Source: Monomorium pharaonis
Taxonomy: Eukaryota; Arthropoda; Insecta; Hymenoptera; Formicidae
Direction: 5' to 3'
Length of the DNA stretch: 64,000 bases
NCBI RefSeq assembly: GCF_013373865.1
Contig: NC_050469.1
Location: forward strand, 12,372,740 to 12,436,739
Shown: positions 1 to 10,811 of the stretch, in pieces
How positions within the stretch are numbered: position 1 is the first letter of the stretch
How the letters are laid out: every line of letters begins with the position of its first letter
Program-made: the position numbers and the translations under genes
Notes under the pieces: generated by a model
The model's input: only the letters and a program-made list of their open reading frames with translations
Databases searched by the model: none
What the model was told of the DNA's origin: nothing

Positions 1-468
1 ATTACTTATAAAGTATTAGATTTGTTTTTTTAACTGAACTTTTTATACAATTTATCTTTTTTTTTTAATGAGAAAAAATAAAGAAGAAAGATGAACAGCA
101 AAAAGTATAGCTTAACAGGTGCACTATATTAATGTATTATTTGTGCATTGTAAACAAAGTTCATAAATTTCTGTAATACATTGAGCATATTAAAATTAGC
201 ATTTTATAAATTTCTTAATATCACATTTGTATATCACAAAAATACATAGTATCACAGAAATATGACATTAAGATTGAATAATGTAATAATTATATTTATT
301 ATCCATATGTTGATTATTATTTTCTCACATATTCAGTGAACAGAACTTTTAATTTATAATATGGATTACATTTTTATTACCAAATACAGCATAATTGTTA
401 ATTATAATCAATTATAGCTATAAATGCATTTTCAATACTTTATTATCACGTATCATACACGAACTTAC
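1..468. other. AT-rich, probably intron of the left-edge gene
   Basis: No open frame with coding character is seen here. The strong donor at 468/467 on the minus strand means this stretch is probably the second intron of the gene whose first exons lie at 469-1523. Its later exons would be outside the window. Confidence 0.5.
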
Positions 469-1523
469 TCTTTAAATAATTCTTCATCATACCAGCTTGG
501 AAGATCTTCATGTGTAACACGAGTAAAATTTTGTTCGATTAAATTATTATCCTTTAATAGTAAATTAAAATGTTCATCTACCGTTGACATTTGAACTACA
601 ATAAAATAATATATAAATGTATAAATTCAAATTATTTACTTATATATATTATAATTTTATAATTTATATTTATTAAATGTATATCATTCTTTATTTATTT
701 TTTTGATTTATTAATTATATATAACAGTGTGTATATTATTTTTATTGAACCTATAATGTTTTAATCACTATAAATTAAATTCAATTTAATTAAAATTATA
801 GTTGCATAATTTTTTATTATAATTTTGACATTAAACAAAATTTTTATTTTAAAAGGAGGATATGACATACGGGGAATTTTTGATCCCTTCTGTATACGTT
901 CGTTTTAAATTAAATTAAATAATTTTAATAGTTTTTACAATAATAAATGGGAGGAAGTAATATACAAGTGACATAACAATGTTAATGGTAAGAAATGTAG
1001 AAATAAGATTAATTAAGTTACATGATGTGACAACAGATATTAAAATACATCTATTTAAGCTAAAATTTCAATAGTTTTTATAATAATAAAACGTTATCAA
1101 TAGTTTAGTTTAGAATAAAATTTAGAAGAGATAACAAATTTGTTTTATGAAAATCTCTTTTTCAGATTTACATTCTTAATTTCACGAATTTCTTAATTTC
1201 AATTTTTAATAATAAATATAACTATTTTCTTTACATTTTAATAGATATACTAATAGATATAAAGAAGAATTTTTGTTTTGTTATTTTTATAATAATGTAT
1301 TAGAACATATTAGAATGTATGAAAACATCAAATAAAAACATTTTAACTCTTCGAAAAATACATTATTAAAAGAGAGGAAAACACAGTATAATTTATTGAT
1401 GAATGCATCTTTAAACTGTACGTAATTGTAACGCGCATCATTTAGTTCGTGTTGTATAAAAATTATTCAATTATATAAGTAAAAAATGGCATACTTACCG
1501 TCGTCGATGTGCCTTCTCTTCAT
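469..1523 (-). CDS. First two coding exons of a DUF2236/MpaB-like protein (partial)
   Basis: Exon 1 is 1499-1523 and encodes MKRRHIDD before a consensus donor (G|gtaagtat). Exon 2 is 469-595, with acceptor ttattgtag and donor GA|gtaagttc. Joined, they read through in one frame. The second exon has a Met of its own followed by STVDEHF, then an acidic, leucine-rich stretch and a LPSWYDEELFK motif. That motif matches my memory of the N-terminus of insect DUF2236 proteins (ER-bound oxygenase MpaB / rubber oxygenase-like), where it is followed by a membrane segment. An in-frame stop lies upstream of the first ATG with no earlier Met, which supports the 1523 start; the Met in exon 2 is an alternative start. 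The catalytic region is not in the window, so the family call is tentative. The exon structure is better supported than the name. Confidence 0.45.
596..1498 (-). other. Intron 1 of the left-edge gene
   Basis: AT-rich intron bounded by gtaagt at the 1498 end and ttattgtag at the 596 end. I see no other coding signal in it. Confidence 0.45.
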
Positions 1524-3881
1524 CTTTCTGTTTAAATCACACGTTAGTATTATTTTTACTACTTTTAATAGAAATTTGTTTCTTTTTGGAATAAATGGAA
1601 TAAACGTTTTTACTTTATACACGATAACACGATATTGTAAAAATTTAACTTGTTTGTTATTAACGAAGATGAAACACTATACAGCACTACACATTCTATT
1701 CATTTCGAAAGCTTGGCAATAATGTTACAGATTATTCCGCCACGCAAGATTTATAGAGCTCACATTTCAGTACATTTGGTGGCGTAATAAAGCATCTTCG
1801 TTTTTTTTTCCGTTACTGAGAAAATGCCGATAATAGATTTGAACGTCATGCTACTTATTCAGCAGGAGATATTGTTGAGACTATCATTAAAATGTTTGTT
1901 TTACGTGATTATCAATGCTACTTGTTCAGTAGGAGATACTGTTGAGACTATCATTAAAATGTTTGTTTTACGTGATTATTACAGATCACAGAAGTTTTCC
2001 CCGTATCGAAGTTAAAAAACTTCTACGTCGTTAAAATAAATCATGAAATTGTTTTGCCCTGGTCATATCTTCAAAATATTCATTTCTTTTATTAATCATC
2101 TTATTCATTTTTCATTTTTTATAATCTTTTAAATTAATTAAAAGTATAATATATTAATAGTATTACTTATTGTTAGCAAAAATATTGTATGTATTTAATT
2201 TGGAAACTAAAAAAAAACAAAAATAAATATAAAAATAATAAATCTATATAATGATAAATTAATAAATACAAAAAATACGTGGATTGTTACACGAAAAATT
2301 GTTTGATAAATAGGAAATCTTCTTTTAGTCGCCAGTGATAATTAACAAAGAATCCATATTATGATTTTTAAATTTTAATTTAATCACGACTGGCAATTTA
2401 TTATGAATTTAAGTGTGTATTACAACATTTTGAGCTATCTTTAGGTTCTTTTTAAATAAAGTTGATAGTCAGTATTAAAAAATGAATAATAATGATACAA
2501 TTAATATCGTGGGAACGTTATAAGTTCATGAGTTTGTTCCAACAAATTCATCTCGTGGACTTACATATGTCTCCCGTGTTAATGTGAATGTCAATTTGAT
2601 GAAATTAAAAAGTTGTTAAGTGACGGTTGAATACGTCTGTACAATAAGGAAGTAGAATAGCGACTAATACGTGACTCGAAAGAAAACAAAAACAAAGTGA
2701 AAAATAGCAGTTAAAGTAACTTAATAATTCGGCTGTATATCGGATTTAAATTATTAATATCTTTTTATAAATTTATTGTATGTTTTTTCTTGATAAAAAC
2801 ATCTTTACCATCTCTCTCTCTTCTTAATAAATTTTTCACACTGCAGAATATGTGGCGCTGACCACTAATTTAATATTATTAATTTTGGTTAAAAAGGATC
2901 TGAAGATGAATTGAAACGTTGTAATATATACTTAAATTCATAAAATAAATTACCAATTGTGGTTAAATTAAAAATCATAATTATATATAAAAAAATTATA
3001 GCATTAAAATACGCTACAGACTAAAATGGGCAATTTTGCTTTATCTTTATGTTTAAAACATGCCAATCGAATAATTTACTTACATACATAAATCTTTTTA
3101 AAATTAATATTGCAAATAAATTATTAATGCAATATAAATGTTAAATAAACGTCAAGTATTATAAATACTTTTTTAAACATTATGTGGAGTATACAATTAA
3201 TATAAAATAAATTTTTAACAAATGTTTAACAAATACAATTTTTATGTTTATAAATAAAGTATATAAAATATAATTATTAAATAATAACTATTAAGAAAAC
3301 ATTTAAAAAACTTTGTTAATTGGGATAATAACATTGATAATACGAACTGTAAGATATTTTAAATGTTCAAGGGTCGCATATGTTTGTTCATTTTATCTCA
3401 CATTAGTACAGTTCAAAAGAAAACCATTATTGCATAAACACGTTGTATTAGTAAAACACTTTTAGTGTGTAAATTATTTCTTAAAGTTTATGTTTCAATG
3501 TAAAGTTATAGTATTATTATATAAATATTATTTATAATTTTATTTAAATTTAATATAACTTAAGATGCAGTTTACTTAAGCTACGATTTCTATCTCAAAT
3601 ATATTATGTTTTTTTATTTAATATTCAATTAATATGTTATTTCTCTTTTTAATTGTATTCTTTTTTTTATAAATATTATATTTATATATTTTTAATGTTA
3701 ATTTAATGTTTTATGGAAAAGAAATATTTTATATATATTAATATGTTATATAAAATTGTAAACGATTGTGAGAAATTTTATTATTTATTCGATTTTTGTG
3801 CAAATATCAGTACTTGCAATATAAGTGGCAGACATAATTACAAATAAACTGAAACTTTTGTTTGAATTGTAATTCATTAGC
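1524..3881. other. AT-rich intergenic region
   Basis: This separates the 5' end of the left-edge gene from the 3' end of the IR gene; both are on the minus strand. The first few hundred bases presumably hold the promoter and 5' leader of the left-edge gene. Apart from a 67-bp tandem duplication at 1848-1981 I recognise nothing. Confidence 0.5.
1848..1981. repeat. Two-copy tandem duplication, 67-bp unit
   Basis: A unit starting atgctactt and ending near acgtgattat occurs at 1848-1914 and again at 1915-1981 with only a few substitutions. Because 67 is not a multiple of three, the open frame across it (1824-2015) reads the two copies in different frames. That argues against the frame being a protein. 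Confidence 0.75.
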
Positions 3882-6800
3882 TTAGCTTCTTTCCGACTTT
3901 CTTTTGTAAGAGAGAATCGATGATTTGTATATTTCCCGTTTCTTTTGAATATCTCGAAACACTTCGCGAATCGGTCGCGAATTAGCAGCTTGTTTCAACT
4001 CATAAAAAAATACTATTGTTGATGCCAAAAGGCCAATGGTGAGCGCCATAAATCCGGCGCCTAATGGTGTGAGTCCGAGGACTATAAAATTGCTATTGAG
4101 ACCATCGTACTCCTTGTGAATTTCACGTAAACTATAAGTGGCTCTTCGATGGACAACGTCTTTGAGATAAAAACTAGCGATACCTGTTTCTTTCAGCCGT
4201 AATGTTATCTAAAAAATAAAGAAATTTTTTAAATATAAAAAAAAGCATTTTATTGAATTTACATCTACGCAACACAAACTTCTTTTAAATTCATTAAAAT
4301 AAAATAGACGATAAAAACAATTTTTGTATTATTATTTCAAATAATAATCAAATTTTTGTATTATTATTTCAAATAATTTACCATAATTGCTTACATATCA
4401 CTTAATAGCAACATTTATATTAATTATATTTTAATTGTTAACATTAAAATCATATAACATGTCTATATTAATTATATAAATTTAATATTTTAAAAGTTTT
4501 TATAAAGAAAAAATGATAAATATAACTAAAAACATTATATCTTTATGACATTTTGATAAGCAAAGTTGATAAGCATATAAATAATAATTAATAACTCTAT
4601 GCGATTGTATTACCGTGTCAATTGGTTTTAACAGCCATGGTTGAACCACAAAAGACGAATAATAATAGCTTATGCTTTGTTTCATAAGTCTGTAACCCTT
4701 ATAAATATAGTTTACAGTTTATTTTAGCTATTTTTATTTTAAATATTAGTATTTTAAATAGACGCATTCTTACATCTTACTTTAATATGCTCGTTAAACA
4801 TATCTTCTTCAGGAAAGAAGATCGAACCTATAATTTTCCCAAAAATTGCAAATTTACGCTCTTTGATTAATGCGTGTACGTATGCTTCCTGACCCCTCAC
4901 GGATATATATCTAGACGGTAATTGGCTTGTGTAAGGATCCTAAAGGCATATAGAGGGAGAATTGCTAAATTTATATTAGTTACTTTAAATCGTAAGCAAT
5001 ATTTAATAACAAAAATATGAAATAAATGAGAAATGAGTAATATCAATAAAATTTTAACAAGTTACATCTTGTGACATTTGTGCATGCTAAAACACTTAAA
5101 AAATACAGATACAATAATTGATAATTTTTTATTAACTTACCGATAGTAATCGTGTAATTTTATATTAAATTTTTATGTTTTTAAAGATTTTTAAAGAATT
5201 TTAAATAAAAGAACTTTTATTGCAAGATATTTACATTTATTGTATGTACATATATATGCAATTATTATAGAGATCAAATCAATATTATTATTATTATACA
5301 TAATATGTCAAGAGAGTGTATTACAAAATTTATTACGATAAATAATATTAAAATAAGTAGTGATAGTTAATCTAATAAATTATATAAATAAAAATATGTT
5401 AATTGCAAAATTAAAATAGAAGCCAGTCTTAACGTCTTTGTTTTTTCATTATTCTTATTATTTGTTAATTATTAAATATTTGATCTTTTTTCAATAAATT
5501 ATTAATAAAATAAGTAATATAATTAATAATTTCTCAAATTTTTAATTATGTATTTGGTAACTCTTCTTTATGTTTATGAATAATTAAAAAATACATTTGC
5601 ATACTTTAATTTTACATACGTCCATATCAAAGTAGTCAGACCAATATGGCACTTGTTTCATATGACCCCACGTTAAGTTAGCCTGAAGAAATTGACGTAC
5701 AGTATCGATCCTAAATAATAAGCAATTTCTTTTAATATTTTAATAATAAAAATATTATTTAATAATAAAAAATGCAAATTGTTTTTTAAAATAAAAAGTG
5801 CAAATTATTACAAGAATGAGTAAAATTAGTGATAACTAACTTTTTATTTAAATTAATTAAATAAAAATAATTCATATTTAAAAATAATAGAATTAATGCT
5901 ACCTATCCTCGTATTCCGAGCTCGCAAGTCTTGCTGCAAGACTGCTGCAATAGGCGGTTACAAGCAAGAATCCTGTAGTGTTCCACAAATGCAATTCGAA
6001 CCTAGCATTGGCAGTATTTTTGGGTACCCATGTGCCAACTAAACGACCGATCAATTCCGTAATTGTGCAGAAAATGCTCCGAAAACCTAAGAAAATGTTT
6101 TTTTATTTAACATTTTGTGTAACATTTTACCTAGATATTATATCATAGTATGCAATTAAAATTAAAAATTATTATTGTTTTGTATTGATTTTTATGAAAT
6201 AAAAAAATAATAAAATGGAACTAAGTATATAACTTCTATGTCACTAACTTAAGCGCACGATAAGAACTGCGTTTTTATCTTCTAAATCTTATTTTTAATC
6301 TACAAATCTATATAGCACTTAAAAAATTCTAATTGTGTGATAAAATTTGTAGTATATTTATCAAATTAAATGCATTTATAAAGAATAAAAAAAACCCAAA
6401 TTACATACTGCTCTGTGTTTTAGTGTTAATGTACGTAATGGATTAACTTACGTTGCGGAAATTTTGGATCTATCCTAGCGCGTATATACATATACATGCT
6501 GGTAACAAACAACATAATTATTATAAGTATCCAACATCGCACTGAAAATGGTCTCATAAGCGCCCAGAAATTGGCAATCGGTTGTGGTCGCGGTACCAAA
6601 AAATGTATGAACATCTCAATCCACGGTGTGGACATGTTTACGAATTCGTTGTGATTCTGCGTTAACCAAACACTCCCAAATGCTAGATCAACCTTTGTCA
6701 ACGAGATTATAAATTATTTTTTATTGTTTTATTATATTGTAATTCAAATTTTAAAAAGTCCAATATTTAAATATATTTTTAGCAAAGAAAAGAATTCTTA

Positions 6801-8221
6801 TTTAGAAAATTTATTCAAATTTATTTTAAATAATTATACCTTTTTTTCCCGTATAAGTTGAATAACACCACCCTTCCATTCTGTACCATTTACGGGCCGA
6901 CCATATCTAAAAATTAATTTATTTATAAGATTTATCATGTATTAATATAATACATGATAAATACATGGTAAGAACTTAGAAATGATATGTAAAATTACCT
7001 GTCATTTCCTTTTAAATTTTGTATTGTCCAAGTAAAATTTAATTTTTCTGCTATGGTTAGAAACAGCTTCACTTCTATTCCATCCTTTTCTTTATCTGTA
7101 AGACACATAAACACATTATTGTTATTGCTTTATTTTTACAATTATTTAATTTTCTATAATTTTACTTATTTTTGATATTAATTAGTATTAATTAATTATT
7201 TCAGGGATAGTAATTATCAAATATTAATTGAAATTAATTTAAGTAATTTTATTCACCATTATCTGCTAGAAAAACTTCTTTTTCAACGCCATTAATTATT
7301 TTTGTAGTTGTTTTCTTGAGGTAGGAGAAAGGTGGTTGATAAAAAGTACACACTTGCAGTTCTCTTCCTCTCATATTAATTGTGTTGAATTCAGACATCA
7401 ATTCCTCGTAACTATAATATATAATGTTTACATCATTCAAAGTGTCTAAATTGTTAGTTTACATTTTATATTAAAAAAATCGGAATATATAATTTATTAG
7501 ATATTGGATGTTTGTAATGTAAACATATAAAATTTCCAAAAATTGCATACCTATTTACTTTTAAAAAAAATCTGGGTTTTAAATAGTTTTCTGATAAGGT
7601 CCAAATACCAGATCTTGATATAATATTTGCATTGGAATTCCCGTATAGAGATACGTTAAAAAGTGTTGAAATATTTTTCAATTCACTATTAACAATAACG
7701 AGAATCTCTGTTGTTGATATGGATGAAGGTACCCTGACGGAAAAGTATATACTTGCATGAATTTTAAAATAATAATTTTAATCTTATTATCGCACGCGTG
7801 TCATGTTTTACATATGAATATATATAGGTTTTTACATTCGCATAGCCTTTTCTATTTCCTTATCCGTCGGTCCCAGCAAAAAGTATCCTTGACAGTCATA
7901 AAATATTTTATGTAGAAGATATTCGTGCGGATAAATATCGATAAATTGATGCAATAATACTTCTACATCGTAAACTGATTCTGTAGAAAAAAATCACTTT
8001 ACATATTGTTTATATATTTTTTTAAAGTAAATATGCACATACAAACCACTTAAAAAGATATTACAACATTTTGAGTAAAGAAACGATTTCTTAACTATTG
8101 TCGTAAAATTTTCAGTTGAAATCCAGGATTCCACTTTGAAATTCTTCATAATATTTCTTTTGTCAGTTAATACCGGAATAACAATGAATGATAAAACACC
8201 GAATATTGCATTTACTTTCAT
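3882..8221 (-). CDS. Ionotropic receptor (IR), divergent chemosensory iGluR-like channel
   Basis: Twelve exons on the minus strand: 8047-8221, 7836-7980, 7525 or 7551-7733, 7257-7445, 6999-7095, 6840-6906, 6452-6692, 5903-6086, 5620-5710, 4781 (or 4764)-4939, 4614-4689 and 3882-4208. The product is about 650 residues, normal for insect IRs. It starts with a hydrophobic signal-like segment (MKVNAIFGVLSFIVIPVL). The ligand-binding S1 half follows, with NMRGRELQVCTFYQPPFSYL and RPVNGTEWKGGVIQLI. The channel comes next: a first membrane helix (CWILIIIMLFVTSMYMYI), a pore region and LLVTAYCSSLAARL in place of the iGluR gating motif. S2 includes SSFVVQPWLL, and a last helix lies in 3882-4208 (GAGFMALTIGLLASTIVFFY). 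IRs are ligand-gated cation channels in sensory neuron dendrites. The arginine that binds glutamate in iGluRs is replaced by histidine. Two junctions (7525/7551 to 7445, and 4781 to 4689) do not keep frame with the best-looking donors. The gene may use weak donors or may be damaged. Subfamily not assigned. Confidence 0.85.
4319..4378. repeat. Short tandem duplication, 32-bp unit
   Basis: The AT-rich unit containing ttttgtattattatttcaaa is repeated once inside the last intron of the IR gene. Confidence 0.6.
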
Positions 8222-8760
8222 AATGAATCATTATTAAACAGATTGTTGCAATGTAACAATGTAACTTTTATGCAAATAGCCTTTAATTATATCTAAAGAG
8301 TGATACAAGTCAATAAATAGTTATGCATGTTCAAAAATTTTTTAAATATAAAAATTAAAAGTTAAAAAATTGACTGTCTCTTAAATTAATGATGTTGCAT
8401 GTATGTGTTTATATGTATTATATATTTCATTATTTTCTTAATCATTATATCTACTCATACCTGTATTGATTATTGCAACCTTTTCAGAATTATAAAATAA
8501 ACACTATTTAATAACTTATCACGCAAATCAACATATTATATAAGATTTTTTTTAACGCAAGGCTTAATTAAGAGTTAACGCTTTTAGCATCAGTCAAATA
8601 GTGTTATCATTGGTTTGGTATTAAATTAATATTGATTTAGACACTTAATTACAATTAAATTAATTTTTAATTGTCGAAATCGATTTGCTTAATTATTTTA
8701 TCTGCCACAATAAGTTTGTCGAAAATTTGTTTTTGTCAGATTATTACACTTGACAGCAAG
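8222..8760. other. AT-rich upstream region of the IR gene
   Basis: This lies 5' of the IR start codon, so it presumably carries that gene's promoter. I see no clear core-promoter motif or other gene. Confidence 0.4.
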
Positions 8761-9051
8761 TCACATAACACGAATAAGTCTAGCGTGAAAATGAGAGTCG
8801 ACTTGGTAAGTTACTCCAAATGGAATTGCACGTAGGATAGTGTCTGTATGAACACGCTCATACATGCAGTTTGTGTAGCTTTGTGTATGGTGAGACACAC
8901 GAAGTGCAATTTGACAGCAGATAACTACCTTGATAACTAAATAAACACAAGCTACGACCAACATGGTTGACATAAGTATAATTACGCGACGCATAAAAAA
9001 AATGTACGCGCAATTATCTGTGGCGTACGTCGAGCTTAATTGGTGATCCAT
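8761..9051 (-). CDS. Hypothetical 96-residue membrane ORF (unrecognised)
   Basis: An open frame starting at an ATG at 9051 and ending TGA. Base composition here is visibly less AT-rich than the flanks. The predicted peptide has one clear hydrophobic segment at about residues 20-46 (VIILMSTMLVVACVYLVIK and following), then a Cys/His-containing polar tail. I do not recognise a family. It may be a small single-pass protein, the first exon of a larger gene, or chance. It lies 540 bp upstream of the IR gene on the same strand. Confidence 0.3.
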   Translation of the reverse strand: MDHQLSSTYATDNCAYIFFMRRVIILMSTMLVVACVYLVIKVVICCQIALRVSHHTQSYTNCMYERVHTDTILRAIPFGVTYQVDSHFHARLIRVM

Positions 9052-10811
9052 AAAAAATTGATCGATAATGTGCTTCGTGATAGTAACAACGAAACTCGTG
9101 GTAAATTTATTACGGTTATCTCGACAAGAGAAGGGTTGTCTAATAAGTTATCGCAAAGTGTCCTTGACACTACCGATCTATGTGAAGATACTTGATGTCC
9201 AGTGTTTATGTGGAGTAATGAATAACGATATTCAATAAGATATGCATGAAAAACTTTCCTAATATTTACTTTGAATCATGAAGATTTATGATAATACATT
9301 TACATGTAAAGAGGATTTATTATTAGTATAATTTATTATAATTAACAATATTGTTATAGATATTTACATTAAAAATTTGGTTGTATATAGATACCGATAA
9401 TAATTTATTTTTAATTATAATTTAATTTTTAAATTTCTAAATTAGTTAAATTATTCAAGTTTAATTAATTTATTTAAATTTATTTAATTAATTAACGTTA
9501 TTACCTGACATACTAACATTAGAATTCAAGAGTCTTATTTTAGTAAATAATCAATATCTGTATTTTTTCATATATCTGAATAACTTATTTAATAAAATGT
9601 AATCAAATAATTAGTGCAGATATTTGATATTTCAAACAAATTTGCGTTTAACTATTATCAAATATTGCAAATTATATAATAAAATTTTTTAAGATTTACA
9701 TGTTTTTATTCGGATAAGAAACAAGTGCATTTAATGTCATTTTTATAGATATAGTAAGCAAATAAAGATAGATAAGTAAAAGAAAGGAATTATAACATAG
9801 TGTTAATAATTCTTCAATGTGTTACAAAATGTCACAAGGCTAAACGTTTATATTTAATATAGATATTTCTAAGAGACAGAGACATGGCTTTTCAGAATGA
9901 ACATGTGACATGGCAGTAATAACGATTATTATATCTTGATGTGTTTATACTTGTGTCGTCTAAACAACTACATATTATAGAAATATTAATAATTTGCATG
10001 CGCTCCTAATCGTTCTATATTCTCTAAATGGTCTCTGTTGACATGACCATGAACTAACAATTTGCAAAAAGATACAAGACTGTTAAACAGAAAGGTTCAT
10101 GAGCTTCAAATAAATCATAATTTATAATGTGTTGGAGAAATGAATATACCTATTATTCTAAAACTATAATAATTAATTACCAATTGTAAAAAGTAACAAA
10201 ATTTATATATTTATACATAAAAGTTATAAAGAAAAAATAACGCCATTAAAACTTCGTTTAAAAAAAAAAGTAATGGTAATGAAGTTATAAGTAACGCATT
10301 ACTGCCCAACTTTGCATAATTTATACAAAAAATTATATATTGTAATTATTAATTTTTTGAGGATCAGCAGTAAAGTAATATTCTTAATAATACTGCGAAA
10401 ATTACCAATAAGCAAACTATAGAATCTATTCAAATTGCCCGCTAATAAAGCATCATTCATTATCAATTCTTATCAAGTTACGTAATGTATTTTCATGCTA
10501 TGTCATAAATGTGAGACGTCGCTGCAGTCGTGACTTTGGTATCATTCGGCAGTGTTGTTCTTTCACAGCCTAAGTTTATCCTTTTCTTCGCGAAAGATTT
10601 TTATATTTCTTGACACTTAATCCGGCTTCTTTTACTTGATCACTTAAACGTATAATAATGAGCAGCTAATTACATGTTGAAACGAGTTTTTATTAGCATA
10701 ATATATCAAATTGATTAGTATAAGAATCAATATTCGTTGTTTTTTGGTTACAAAATCACAACATAATTTATTTTACTGATAATTTACTCTCTTATTCAAG
10801 AAGTGTTTAAA
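9052..10811. other. Intergenic region ending in the HIBADH promoter and leader
   Basis: Mostly AT-rich with no coding signal. A less AT-rich patch at about 10505-10625 (around catcattcggcagtg) precedes the HIBADH start codon by about 200-300 bp. It is the likeliest place for that gene's transcription start; this is inferred from composition and position only. Confidence 0.4.

Noticed and set aside
1824..2015. 63-codon ORF over the tandem duplication
   Set aside because: The 67-bp repeat is read in two different frames, so selection for a protein is unlikely.
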